Shown in pieces: positions 17,299 to 26,806 of a stretch of 34,425 nt of DNA. Location: the NCBI GenBank assembly GCA_944386135.1, contig CALWZW010000017.1:1-34425 (forward strand). Direction: 5' to 3'. The stretch's first letter is position 1. Every line of letters begins with the position of its first letter. A program made the position numbers and the translations under genes. The notes beneath the pieces were generated by a model that saw only the letters and a program-made list of their open reading frames with translations, had not been told where the DNA came from and ran no database searches. The DNA comes from an uncultured Clostridia bacterium (GTDB lineage Bacteria; Bacillota; Clostridia; TANB77; CAG-508).

Positions 17299-18470
17299 AT
17301 GAAGGATACATTTGTTTCTGAAGATATAATATATATCGGAGCTGATGACAAAACAATAGATTTATTTGAAAGCCAATATGTTGTTCCAAACGGAATATCT
17401 TATAACTCATATTTAATAAAAGATGACAAAACAGTTGTAATGGATACAATTGATAGAAGAAAAACAGACGAATGGCTAGAGAATTTAGAGAAAGCACTAA
17501 ATCGGAAAAAATCCAGACTATCTAGTAGTATCACATATGGAACCAGACCATGCATATAATATAGGATTACTTGCAAGCAAATATCCAGAAATGAAAATAA
17601 TAGGAAATGATAAGACTTTTACTTTTATTTCTCAATTCTTTAATATACCAGATTTAGAAAATAGAAAAGTAGTAGTTAAAGAAGCCGATGAAATAAATAT
17701 TGGTAAGCATACTCTTAAGTTCTTTATGGCACCAATGGTACATTGGCCAGAGGTAATGGTAACCTATGAAATGACCGAAAAAATATTATTTACAGCAGAT
17801 GGTTTTGGAAAATTCGGAACATTAGATACTGATGAAGAATGGGATTGCGAAGCAAGAAGATATTATTTTAATATAGTTGGAAAATATGGAATGCAAGTAC
17901 AAGCTTTATTAAATAAAGCTAAAACGCTAGATATAAAGATGATTTGCCCATTACATGGCCCAATTTTAAAAGAAAATTTAGAATATTATATAAATAAATA
18001 TGATATTTGGAGCAGTTATAGACCAGAGGAGGAAGGAATCTTAATTGCTCATGCTTCGATTTATGGAAATACTGCTTATGCGGCAGAGGAATTAGCTCAA
18101 ATTCTAAAAAATAAAGGAGCTAAAAAAGTTGTATTAACAGATTTAACAAGGGATGATATGGCAGAAGCAATAGAAGATGCTTTTAAATATGATAAAGTAA
18201 TATTTGCAGCATCAAGCTATAATTTTGAAATCTTCCCTCCAATGAGTGAATTCTTACATCATTTAAGAGGAAAAAACTATCAAAATAGAAAAGTTCGGTA
18301 TTATAGAAAATGGAACATGGGCACCAAGTGCAGGTAAATGCATGAAAGAAGTTTTAAGTGGAATGAAAAACATTGAAATTGTAGAACCAATGGTTACAAT
18401 TAAATCTACTTTAAAAGATGATTCAAGGAAAAATTTAGAATTATTAGCTGAAAACATATTAAAAGCCTAA
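17299..18470 (+). CDS. fprA: Flavodiiron protein, O2/NO reductase (two CGG +1 shifts)
   Basis: Composite 389-residue protein, the usual length for class A flavodiiron proteins. ATG 17299 follows AGAAGGAG. CGG 17503-17505 gives Gly69 (ALNGKNPDYLVVSH). Right after it come the di-iron ligands HMEPDH (79-84), then MVHWPE, FTADGFGKFG and CPLHGP. The FMN-binding flavodoxin domain begins at ILIAHASIYGNTAYAAEEL. CGG 18296-18298 gives Gly333 (VGIIENGTWAPSAGK) inside this domain. The zero frame at site one ends about 18 codons later, before any iron ligand. The protein reduces O2 or NO using electrons from rubredoxin or similar carriers and sits with superoxide reductase. Confidence 0.92.
17503..17505 (+). 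other. CGG +1 shift site 9 (AAT CGG A, Gly69 of FprA)
   Basis: Skipping C17503 gives ALNGKNPDYLVVSHMEPDH, which includes the iron ligands. Confidence 0.88.
18296..18298 (+). other. CGG +1 shift site 10 (GTT CGG T, Gly333 of FprA)
   Basis: Skipping C18296 gives KVGIIENGTWAPSAGK, the conserved flavodoxin-domain strand. The codon read after the shift is GGT. Confidence 0.88.
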
Positions 18471-18551
18471 TATAGAAATAAAACTTGATACTACTATAAA
18501 TGCTAGTGGAAGCAATATAGAATGAATAATTATAGAAAGGTAAATTGGAAA

Positions 18552-19232
18552 ATGAGTAATTTAAGCAAAATTTTATGGGGAATTGTCTTTATAGTAATAG
18601 GGATAATAATAGGATTAAATGCATTAGGAGTGACAAATATAAATATTTTCTTTGACGGCTGGTGGACATTATTTATCATAATACCATGCTTAATAGGATT
18701 ATTTGATAATGACAGTGAAGGAAAGACTGGAAACTTAATAGGAATAGTGATTGGAGTTATATTACTCCTAGCGATAAGAGGAGTAATTAGTTTCCAAATA
18801 GTGGGAAAACTAATTATACCAATTATATTTGTTGGAATTGGACTTTCAATAATATTTAATGAAACTTTAAAGAGTAAAGTATCAGATAAAGTAAAAGAGG
18901 CTAAGAAAAATGGATTAGAAACTTATGCAGCAACATTTGGAGAGCAAAATGTTAAAAAAGATGGAGAAGATTTCAATGGAGCAAATCTTGATGCTGTATT
19001 TGGAAGTGTAAATTTAGATCTAAGAAAAGCAAATATAACTAATGAAACAGCTATAAAAGCGAGTGCTATATTTGGAGGAGTAGAAATACTAGTTCCAGAG
19101 AATGTAAATGTAAAAGTAAAAAGTACACCAATTTTTGGTGGAGTTTCCAATAAGACAACTTATAACAAAGAAAGTCAAATTGTTGTATATATTGACGCTT
19201 TCTGTATGTTTGGAGGTGTTGATATAAAATGA
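18552..19232 (+). CDS. LiaF-like membrane protein
   Basis: A protein of 226 residues if started at ATG 18552, which has AGAAAGG upstream; an in-frame ATG at 18522 would add ten residues. The N-terminal half has about four hydrophobic helices (WGIVFIVIGIIIGLNALGV onward). The C-terminal domain begins near NGANLDAVFGSVNLDL, with repeated FGGV/FGS turns (AIFGGVEILVPENV, PIFGGVSN, MFGGVDIK), as in LiaF and related cell-wall-stress response proteins. Its TGA overlaps the ATG of the next gene, so the two are coupled. LiaF inhibits LiaRS signalling in Bacillus; no kinase gene lies nearby, so the role here is inferred. Confidence 0.75.
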   Translation: MSNLSKILWGIVFIVIGIIIGLNALGVTNINIFFDGWWTLFIIIPCLIGLFDNDSEGKTGNLIGIVIGVILLLAIRGVISFQIVGKLIIPIIFVGIGLSIIFNETLKSKVSDKVKEAKKNGLETYAATFGEQNVKKDGEDFNGANLDAVFGSVNLDLRKANITNETAIKASAIFGGVEILVPENVNVKVKSTPIFGGVSNKTTYNKESQIVVYIDAFCMFGGVDIK

Positions 19233-20068
19233 GTAACTTTCAAAAGGTAATAAAAGTTCTTGCAATTTGTTTTGCTATTTTTCTTATTGTAAACATATTT
19301 GGAATAATCCTTTTTGGAATAACATTACTCACAGGCATTGGAGGAATTGTTTATCCTACAATAGACACAGAAATATCAGAAGAAATTATTTCAGAAACTT
19401 ATGATGATATAGATAAAATAGATATAGATTTAACTGCAGCAGAGCTTACAATAAAAGTGGGCAAAGAATTTAAAATGGAAACGCAGAATATGAAAGATAA
19501 TTTTTCTTCAAAAGTAGTAAATGGTACATTAAAACTAGAAGAAAACAAAAAGTGGTTCTGGAATGACAATATAAGTGGAGAAATTGTTTTATATGTTCCT
19601 CAAAATGAAAACTTAAGGGAGTTAAATATTGAAACTGGCGCAGGGAAAATAACTATAGATGGTATTTCTAGCGAAAAAGTTGAAATAGACCATGGAGCTG
19701 GAGTACTTGAAATATCTAATTCTAGTTTCCAAAACGCAAATATAGATGGTGGAGCTGGAAAAATTGCAATAAATAGTTCAGTTCTAAACAACTTAAATTT
19801 AGATACTGGAGTAGGAAGGGTAGACATTGAGGCAGAAATTACTGGAAGAAGTGAAATAAACTCAGGAATTGGAGAAGTAAATATAAATATATTAGGAAAT
19901 GAAGAAGAATATGAAATAATTGCAGAAAAGGGATTAGGAAACTTAAAAGTAAAAAATCAGGAACAAACTGCTAATGTGTATCGTTATGGTTCAGGAAATA
20001 ATGTTATTGAAGTAGAAGGTGGAATTGGAAATATAAATATAAATTTTATAAATGAAAATAATGTATAA
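19229..20068 (+). CDS. LiaG/DUF4097-like membrane-anchored beta-repeat protein
   Basis: A 279-residue protein with an N-terminal transmembrane segment (about 8-40). Its exported domain consists of short beta repeats rich in G-A-G and I-D-I patterns: LNIETGAGKITIDGISS, VEIDHGAGVLEISNSS, NIDGGAGKIAINSS and LNLDTGVGRVDIEAE. This right-handed beta-solenoid look is typical of the DUF4097 family, which includes LiaG. The four-base ATGA overlap with the LiaF-like gene supports a LiaF-LiaG pair at the cell envelope. It ends before a strong terminator. Confidence 0.75.
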   Translation: MSNFQKVIKVLAICFAIFLIVNIFGIILFGITLLTGIGGIVYPTIDTEISEEIISETYDDIDKIDIDLTAAELTIKVGKEFKMETQNMKDNFSSKVVNGTLKLEENKKWFWNDNISGEIVLYVPQNENLRELNIETGAGKITIDGISSEKVEIDHGAGVLEISNSSFQNANIDGGAGKIAINSSVLNNLNLDTGVGRVDIEAEITGRSEINSGIGEVNINILGNEEEYEIIAEKGLGNLKVKNQEQTANVYRYGSGNNVIEVEGGIGNININFINENNV

Positions 20069-20108
20069 ATCAAATTACCTTCAAAGATAAAAGTATATCA
20101 AATATCTA

Positions 20109-20149
20109 GTCAAGTTTTTGTATTAATAATACAAAAACTTGACTTTTTT
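20109..20149 (+). terminator. Terminator after LiaFG-like genes
   Basis: A perfect 16-bp stem GTCAAGTTTTTGTATT (20109-20124) with AATACAAAAACTTGAC (20128-20143) is followed by TTTTTT. Confidence 0.9.
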
Positions 20150-20155
20150 GCAAAA

Positions 20156-20250
20156 TGAGGACGATTCTGCCAAATTTGATAAATTTACGTAGATTTTGAA
20201 CAGAATGTGAAATCTACATGAATATTTTGTAAGGCTATTGACAAAATTGA
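20156..20250. repeat. Small palindromic element related to 13962-14170
   Basis: CAAAATGAGG is followed by ACGTAGATTT...AAATCTACATG. The same modules in the same order appear on the reverse strand of the palindrome at 13962-14170. It contains no ORF. The relationship is judged by eye. Confidence 0.4.
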
Positions 20251-20300
20251 AACAAGGAACTAAAATATTATATGAAAAGTATTTCATGAGCAGGAGCAAA

Positions 20301-20343
20301 GGTTGAAAATAATTGCACAATTCTTTTCCAACCAGATTTGTGC
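20301..20343 (+). repeat. Palindromic leader repeat, short copy
   Basis: GGTTGAAAATAATTGC runs directly into CACAATTCTTTTCCAACC, forming an imperfect hairpin. GCACAA (20315-20320) can alternatively pair with TTGTGC (20338-20343). It sits just before the marR ribosome binding site, the same position as the copy at 7170-7302. Confidence 0.65.
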
Positions 20344-20367
20344 CTTGAGAAAGGAATTATATAAAAT

Positions 20368-20835
20368 ATGGAAAGGTCAAAAATATTATATCAAATTAAA
20401 AGCTTGGAAAATATGATAGCTAGAAAATTCATTAAAGATGACGAATTTTGCAAACAAAAATTAGAAAATAAAAAAATGACAAAGCCAACATCAACTCAAA
20501 TGCAAATAATGGGATATATATTAGAACATATTGATGAAGTTGTGTATCAAAAAGACTTAGAAGAAGTGCTAAATTTAAGAAGAGCAACTGTTTCAGGAGT
20601 TTTACAAACAATGGAAAAAAACAATCTAATTAAAAGAGTTACCGACACAATAGATACAAGAACTAAGAAAATAATTTTAAATGAAAAAGCAAAAGAAAGC
20701 TTTCTTAAAGGACAAAAAAAGATAATAGAACTAGAAAAAGTTGCTATAGAAGGGGTTACAGAAGAAGAACTTAAAATCTTTATTAATGTTATTGAAAAAA
20801 TGAAAAATAACATTAGTAAAGAAGACATAAATTAA
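20368..20835 (+). CDS. MarR-family transcriptional regulator
   Basis: A 155-residue winged-helix protein. The core is TSTQMQIMGYILEH, then QKDLEEVLNLRRATVSGVLQ (HTH) and KRVTDTIDTRTKKIILNEKA (wing), the order seen in MarR proteins. A helical C-terminus would form the dimer interface. ATG 20368 follows GAAAGGA. It is first in an operon with two ABC exporter genes 31 bases downstream, so it probably represses that operon and responds to the exported drug or lipid. The palindromic leader at 20301-20343 is a candidate operator or RNA element. Confidence 0.85.
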   Translation: MERSKILYQIKSLENMIARKFIKDDEFCKQKLENKKMTKPTSTQMQIMGYILEHIDEVVYQKDLEEVLNLRRATVSGVLQTMEKNNLIKRVTDTIDTRTKKIILNEKAKESFLKGQKKIIELEKVAIEGVTEEELKIFINVIEKMKNNISKEDIN

Positions 20836-20866
20836 AAAATAACATTATAAAAGAAAGGAAAATACT

Positions 20867-22633
20867 ATGTTAAAATTATTTAAAAATCTAGGAAAGAAAG
20901 AATGGTTATTAATATTAGCTTCTTTGATATTAATAATAACACAAGTATGGTTAGATTTAAAACTACCAGATTATATGTCAAGAATAACTAGACTTGTTCA
21001 GACAGAAGGAAGTGAAATGTCTGAAATATTACAAAATGGCGCATATATGCTAGCCTGTGCATTAGGAAGTTTAATTGCAGCTGTATTTACAGGATATTTA
21101 GCTGCTAGCATATCTTCTAGTTTTTCTATGAAAATAAGAAGTAAATTGTTTAATAAAGTAGAAGATTTAGCAATGCAAGAAGTAAAAAGCTTTTCTACAA
21201 GTAGTTTAATTACAAGAACAACCAATGATGTAACTCAAGTAGAAATGTTAATTGCAATAGGCCTTCAATTACTTATAAAAGCTCCAATTACAGCTGTATG
21301 GGCAGTAACCAAAATACTTAACAAAAGTTGGCAATGGAGTGCAATTACAGGCGTTGCAGTTGTAATTTTACTTTCGGTTATTGCAGCATTAATTGTGATA
21401 GTTATGCCAAGATTTAAGAGAGTACAAAAACTAATTGATAAAATTAATGGCGTAACTAGAGAAAATCTAACAGGAATTCGCGTTGTAAGGGCATTTAATG
21501 CTGAAAAATACCAAGAAGATAAATTTGAAGAAGTTAATACAGCATTAACTAATCAGCAATTATTTAACCAAAAGACATTTGCAATTTTGCAACCTGTAAT
21601 GTATCTAATAATGTATTTTGTAACACTTGCTATTTATTTTGTTGGAGCATTTATAATTAATGATGCAATTGGGCCAGATAAGTTATCTTTATTTGGAGAT
21701 ATGGTTGTATTTAGCTCTTATGCAATGCAAGTAATAATGTCATTCCTAATGTTAGCTATGATTTTTATGTTTTTACCTCGTGCAGATGTTTCAGCAAAGC
21801 GTATTAATGAAGTTTTAGATACAGATATAACCATTAAAGATGGAAATATACAAGATGGAAATACAGAAGAAAAAGGAACAGTTGAATTTAAAAATGTATC
21901 GTTCAAATATCCAGATGCAGATGAATATTTATTAAAAGATATTTCTTTCAAAGTAAATAAAGGCGAAACAATTGCTTTTATTGGGTCAACTGGTTCTGGA
22001 AAATCAACATTGATAAATTTAGTGCCAAGATTTTATGATGTAACTGAGGGAGAAGTTTTAGTAGATGGAATAAATGTAAAGAATTATAAACAAGAGACTT
22101 TGATGAATAAACTAGGCTATGTGCCACAAAAAGCAGTAATGTTTGATGGTACGGTTAATTATAATGTCTGCTATGGAGACAACGGAAAAGGAGAAATTAG
22201 TGAAGAAAAAGCTAAAGAAGCAATAAAAGTTGCACAAGCTACAGAATTTGTCGAAAAAATGGATGACAAATACGAAACTCATATTGCACAGGGCGGAACT
22301 AATGTATCAGGAGGACAAAAACAAAGACTTGCAATAGCAAGAGCAATAGCAAGAGACCCAGAAATATATATTTTTGATGATAGTTTTTCAGCATTAGATT
22401 ATAAAACTGATGCAGTACTTAGAAAAGAGCTAAAAAAATATACAAGCGATGCAACAAGTTTAATAGTTGCCCAAAGAATAGGAACAATTATGAATGCAGA
22501 TAAAATAGTTGTATTGGATAAAGGAAAAATAGTTGGAATGGGCAAACACAAAGAATTGCTTAAAAATTGTGAAATATACAAGCAAATTGCTTTATCTCAA
22601 CTTTCAAAGGAGGAATTAGAAGATGCGGAATAA
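20867..22633 (+). CDS. Heterodimeric ABC exporter, degenerate-NBD subunit (MarR operon)
   Basis: A 588-residue half-transporter with six membrane helices (about 15-320) and an NBD. The Walker A is GSTGSGKST, the signature NVSGGQKQR, and Walker B IYIFDDSFSALD (Asp replaces the catalytic Glu). The H-loop is VAQRIG (Gln replaces His), so the ATP site is degenerate, as in the subunit at 265. ATG 20867 follows GAAAGGAAAA. Its end overlaps the ribosome binding site and start codon of the partner gene. The zero frame ends at 22633. Confidence 0.92.
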   Translation: MLKLFKNLGKKEWLLILASLILIITQVWLDLKLPDYMSRITRLVQTEGSEMSEILQNGAYMLACALGSLIAAVFTGYLAASISSSFSMKIRSKLFNKVEDLAMQEVKSFSTSSLITRTTNDVTQVEMLIAIGLQLLIKAPITAVWAVTKILNKSWQWSAITGVAVVILLSVIAALIVIVMPRFKRVQKLIDKINGVTRENLTGIRVVRAFNAEKYQEDKFEEVNTALTNQQLFNQKTFAILQPVMYLIMYFVTLAIYFVGAFIINDAIGPDKLSLFGDMVVFSSYAMQVIMSFLMLAMIFMFLPRADVSAKRINEVLDTDITIKDGNIQDGNTEEKGTVEFKNVSFKYPDADEYLLKDISFKVNKGETIAFIGSTGSGKSTLINLVPRFYDVTEGEVLVDGINVKNYKQETLMNKLGYVPQKAVMFDGTVNYNVCYGDNGKGEISEEKAKEAIKVAQATEFVEKMDDKYETHIAQGGTNVSGGQKQRLAIARAIARDPEIYIFDDSFSALDYKTDAVLRKELKKYTSDATSLIVAQRIGTIMNADKIVVLDKGKIVGMGKHKELLKNCEIYKQIALSQLSKEELEDAE

Positions 22634-24457
22634 ATGAAAAAGAAACAAGAACTCCAAGAATGAGAGGTCCAGGAGGAATGGGGAGAATGGGCACAGGAGA
22701 AAAAGCAAAGGATTTCAAAAGTGCCATAAAAAGATTATTTAAAGAATTAAATGTATATAAAATATTAATATCAGTTGCAATAATCTTAGCAATATTAAGC
22801 TCTGTATTATCAATACTTGCACCAAATAGATTATCTGATTTAACAGATGAAATACAAAAAGGTTTAATGGGAATGATGGACTTAGACAAGGTAAAAAGTA
22901 TTGCACTTTTCCTTGCAGGACTTTATCTATGTAGTGCCTTATTTAATTATATACAGGCAATTTCAATGACTCATGTTGCTAATAAGTTTGCAAACAGATT
23001 GAGAAGCAGTATATCTCAAAAAATAAATAAATTACCACTTAAATATTTTGACAAACATCAAGCTGGAGATACATTATCTAGAGTAACAAATGATATAGAT
23101 ACAATTGCTCAAAGTATGCATAATTCTTTAGCAAGTTTAGTAAGTTCAGTAACATTATTTATAGGAACAATTATAATGATGTTCATTACAAACTGGATAA
23201 TGGCAATTACTGCAATTTTTGCAAGTTTGATTGGATTTGTTGGAATGATTTTCATCTTAAAGAACTCTCAAAAATATTTTATAGCAAAGCAAGAGGAATT
23301 AGGAAACTTAAATGGACATATTGAAGAAATATATTCAGGATTAAATGTAGTAAAAGCATATAATGGTAAAAATGATGCAGATAAAAAATTTGAAGCTTTA
23401 AACAAACAGGTATGTGATAGTAACCGTAGAAGTCAATTCTTGTCAGGCTTAATGCAACCAATAATGTCTTTTATCGGTAACTTTGGATATGTTGCAGTAT
23501 GTATAGTAGGTGCACTTCTTACAATGAATGGATATATATCATTTGGTGTAATTGTTGCGTTTATAAGCTATGTAAGATTGTTTACATCTCCACTTTCACA
23601 AATAGCTCAAGCAATGAATCAGCTTCAGTCAACAGCTGCCGCTTCCGAAAGAGTATTTGAATTTTTAGATGAGGAAGAAATGAAAGACCAAAAAGATATT
23701 AGTAAAACCTTAAAAAAAGAAGAGGTAAAAGGTAAAATAGAGTTTGATAATATTGTATTCAAATATGATGATAGTGATAAACCTACAATAAATCACTTTA
23801 CAGCGACCGCACTTCCTCGGACAAAAAGTTGCAATAGTTGGACCAACAGGAGCAGGAAAAACAACAATGGTAAATCTTCTTATGAAATTTTATGATATAA
23901 CTTCTGGAGATATAAAAATAGACGGAATTTCTACAAAAGAATTATCAAGAGAAAATATTCATGATTTATTTACAATGGTTTTGCAAGATACATGGCTATT
24001 TAGTGGAACTGTTAAAGAAAATATTATATATAATAGAGAGAACGTAACAGATGAAATGGTAAAAGAGGTATGTAAGGAAGTAGGTCTTGACCATTTTATA
24101 AGAACTTTACCAAATGGCTATAATTCTCTTCTTTCTGATAATGACAGTGTTTCAGCAGGACAAAGACAGCTTTTAACAATAGCAAGAGCTATGATAGATA
24201 AATCACCATTCTTGATACTAGACGAAGCAACATCTAATGTAGATACAAGAACAGAAGAACTAGTTCAAACAGCTATGGATAAATTGACAAAAGGAAGAAC
24301 ATCATTTATTATTGCACATAGATTATCAACAATAAAGAATGCCGATCTTATCTTGGTAATGAAAGATGGAAACATTATCGAACAAGGAAACCATGAAGAA
24401 CTAATGAATAAAAAAGAATTTTATGCTGATTTATATAATGCACAGTTTGAACTATAA
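22623..24457 (+). CDS. Heterodimeric ABC exporter, catalytic subunit (two CGG +1 shifts)
   Basis: Composite 610-residue partner subunit. The best start is ATG 22623, eight bases after AAAGGAGGA. Codon 2 is then CGG (22626-22628), and skipping C gives M-G-I-N-E-K-E-T-R-T-P, running into the conserved GEKAKDF leader of this family. ATG 22660 is in the right frame but has no ribosome binding site. The second break, CGG 23818-23820, gives Gly399 (LPGQKVAIVG) directly before Walker A GPTGAGKTT. Then come VSAGQRQLLTIARA, Walker B LILDEATSNVD and H-loop IAHRLST: a competent ATP site. Membrane domain about residues 35-330. Without the second shift no Walker A would be made. Confidence 0.88.
22626..22628 (+). 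other. CGG +1 shift site 11 (ATG CGG A, codon 2 of ABC subunit)
   Basis: With the start at 22623, the zero frame reads ATG CGG AAT AAA TGA. Skipping C22626 opens the full gene. It depends on this start choice, so it is less certain than the internal sites. Confidence 0.65.
23818..23820 (+). other. CGG +1 shift site 12 (CCT CGG A, Gly399 before Walker A)
   Basis: Skipping C23818 gives LPGQKVAIVGPTGAGKTT. Confidence 0.9.
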
Positions 24458-24461
24458 TTAT

Positions 24462-24497
24462 AAAAGAATAGCAAAAAAGGCTATTCTTTTTTTTTAT
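24462..24497 (+). terminator. Terminator of MarR-ABC operon
   Basis: The stem AAAAGAATAGC (24462-24472) with GCTATTCTTTT (24480-24490) is followed by a run of T. Confidence 0.88.
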
Positions 24498-24545
24498 TTT
24501 GTGATATAACATAAAGAAAATAAAGGAAAAGAAGGTCGATAAGAA

Positions 24546-25323
24546 ATGTTAAATAAGGAAGAGTTAATAAAAGAAACTGAAAATGCAATTAAATGGATTG
24601 AAGATTATGTAAAAAATTCGAATGCTAAAGGTGTTGTAGTTGGTTGTAGTGGTGGAAAAGATTCGGCGGCTGTACTTGCAATGGCAGTAAAGGCAATTCG
24701 GAAAAGAACATGTTCTTGCCGTATCAATGCCATGTAATTCTGTAAAATCTGACTTTGACGATGCAAAACTTGTTGCTGACACATTTAGTGTTAAATTTAT
24801 AAAAGTAGATTTAAAAGATACTTTAGATGCACTAGAAAGTAGTATAAACAATAATCTTAATGAAAATATCACAACAGAATCAGATATAAATATTAGACCT
24901 AGATTAAGAATGACAACTCTTTACGCCATAGCTCAAACTGTGGGATACTTAGTTATTGGAACGGGAAATCTTTCAGAAGCAATGGTTGGTTATACAACTA
25001 AATGGGGAGATAGTAGTTTTGATTTTAATCCAATAGGAAACTTTACTGTAAGTGAAGTCTTAGCAATAGGAGAATATCTAGGTGTACCAGATAGAATATT
25101 AAAAAAAGCTCCAAATGATGGACTTGGAGGACAAACAGATGAGGAAAAACTAGGAATTAAATATTCTGAAATAGAAGAAATGATAGAAACAGGAACAACA
25201 AATGATGAAGCAAAGAAAAAAATATTAGAGAAATTTGATAAATCTAAACATAAAAGAGAAAAAGTACCAACATATACTTTCTCAAGAAAGAACTATTTAT
25301 TAGAGAAAGGAGAGGAAAAATAA
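24546..25323 (+). CDS. nadE: NH3-dependent NAD+ synthetase (one CGG +1 shift)
   Basis: Composite 258-residue NadE, the short ammonia-dependent form. The ATP-pyrophosphatase loop SGGKDS is at residues 35-40. CGG 24699-24701 breaks the frame; skipping C gives KAIGKEHVLAVSMPCNS with Gly52. Later motifs are RPRLRMTTLYAIAQ, GTGNLSEAMVGYTTKWGD and KAPNDGLGGQTDEEKLG. It amidates nicotinate adenine dinucleotide to NAD. In the zero frame translation ends about 12 codons after CGG. The pncB gene begins two bases after its stop, so the two form a nicotinate salvage operon. Confidence 0.94.
24699..24701 (+). other. CGG +1 shift site 13 (ATT CGG A, Gly52 of NadE)
   Basis: Skipping C24699 gives AVKAIGKEHVLAVSMPCNS. 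Confidence 0.9.
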
Positions 25324-25324
25324 A

Positions 25325-26749
25325 ATGAAGCATGAAAATTTAGAATTATTAGCAGATTTTTATGAATTTACAATGTCAAATGGATATTTCGTTAAAAACA
25401 ATAATGATATAGCATATTTTGATATATTCTTTAGGAAAGTACCAGATAAGGGAGGATATGTAATAGTATGTGGATTAGAACAAGTAATTGATTTTATACA
25501 AAATTTAAAATTTGATGAAGAAGATATAAGCTATTTAAGAAATCAGGGAATATTTTCTGAGGAATATTTAGAGTATTTGAAAAACTTTAAATTTACAGGT
25601 GATATATGGGCTATTCCAGAAGGAACAGTTGTATTTCCAAATGAGCCTCTTCTAACAGTGAAAGCACCCATTGTAGAAGCTCAGTTATTAGAAACAATGC
25701 TTTTAACAATTATTAATCATCAAAGTTTAATTGCAACTAAAACTTCTAGGATTGTAAGAGCAGCAAAAGGTATACCTGTTATGGAATTTGGCGCAAGAAG
25801 AGCGCATGGAACATCAGCTGCTATTTATGGGGCAAGAGCAGCAATTATTGGAGGAGCTTGCGGAACCTCTTGTACATTAACTGCTCAAAAATTTAATGTA
25901 CCCGCTTCCGGAACGATGGCTCATAGTTGGATACAGAGTTTTGAAAATGAGTATGAAGCATTTAAAGCATATGCGGAAATTTATCCAAATGGATGTACAT
26001 TTTTGATTGATACTTATAATACTTTAGATAGTGGACTTCCAAACGCAATAAAGGTGTTTAATGAAGTTTTGAAACCAAAAGGAATAAGACCTGCAGCAGT
26101 AAGAATTGATAGTGGGGACCTAGCATATCTTTCTAAAAAAGTAAGAAAAATTCTGGATGACTCAGGATATCCAGATTGTAAAATATGTGTAACTAATTCT
26201 TTAGATGAATATTTAATTACATCACTTTTAGAACAAAAAGCAAAGGTAGATTCCTTTGGTGTTGGAGAAAATTTAATTACATCTAAAAGTGATCCTGTGT
26301 TTGGCGGAGTATATAAGCTTGCAGCACTAGAAAAGGATGGAAAAATTATTCCTAAAATCAAAATAAGTGAAAATACTGATAAAATAACCAATCCAAGTTT
26401 TAAAAAAGTTTGCAGATTTTATTCTAAAGATACAAACTTTGCTCTAGCTGATGTAATCATGCTTAAGGATGAAAAAATAAAAGAAGATGATTATGAAATA
26501 TTTGATGAACATAATACTTGGAAAAGAAAAAAGTTAGTTAATTATTATGTGAAAGAATTACAGGAAAAAATATTTGAGAATGGAAAGTTGATATATAAAT
26601 CACCTTCTTTATCTGAAATAGCTCTTTATTCAAAAAAAGACCTAGGAACAATTTGGGAAGAAGTAAAAAGACTAAATAATCCTCAAAAATATTATGTGGA
26701 TTTATCAAGAAATTTATATGATTTAAAAAACAATATGTTAAATAGATAA
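25325..26749 (+). CDS. pncB: Nicotinate phosphoribosyltransferase
   Basis: A 474-residue intact gene. MKHENLELLADFYEFTMSN, the FRKVPDKGGYVIVCGLEQ segment, MEFGARRAHGTSAA, the phosphoribosyl site region SGTMAHSWIQ and RIDSGDLAYLSKKVRKIL identify the class II bacterial NAPRTase. It forms nicotinate mononucleotide from nicotinate and PRPP with ATP. It follows nadE by one base beyond the stop, with AGGAGAGG in the nadE end as ribosome binding site, so expression is coupled. No CGG codons, although arginine and glycine are abundant. Confidence 0.94.
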   Translation: MKHENLELLADFYEFTMSNGYFVKNNNDIAYFDIFFRKVPDKGGYVIVCGLEQVIDFIQNLKFDEEDISYLRNQGIFSEEYLEYLKNFKFTGDIWAIPEGTVVFPNEPLLTVKAPIVEAQLLETMLLTIINHQSLIATKTSRIVRAAKGIPVMEFGARRAHGTSAAIYGARAAIIGGACGTSCTLTAQKFNVPASGTMAHSWIQSFENEYEAFKAYAEIYPNGCTFLIDTYNTLDSGLPNAIKVFNEVLKPKGIRPAAVRIDSGDLAYLSKKVRKILDDSGYPDCKICVTNSLDEYLITSLLEQKAKVDSFGVGENLITSKSDPVFGGVYKLAALEKDGKIIPKIKISENTDKITNPSFKKVCRFYSKDTNFALADVIMLKDEKIKEDDYEIFDEHNTWKRKKLVNYYVKELQEKIFENGKLIYKSPSLSEIALYSKKDLGTIWEEVKRLNNPQKYYVDLSRNLYDLKNNMLNR

Positions 26750-26806
26750 CTAAAATAGATGAAAATTAATATAATAATAAGAGTTTATTATATAAGGAGA
26801 TTTTAG

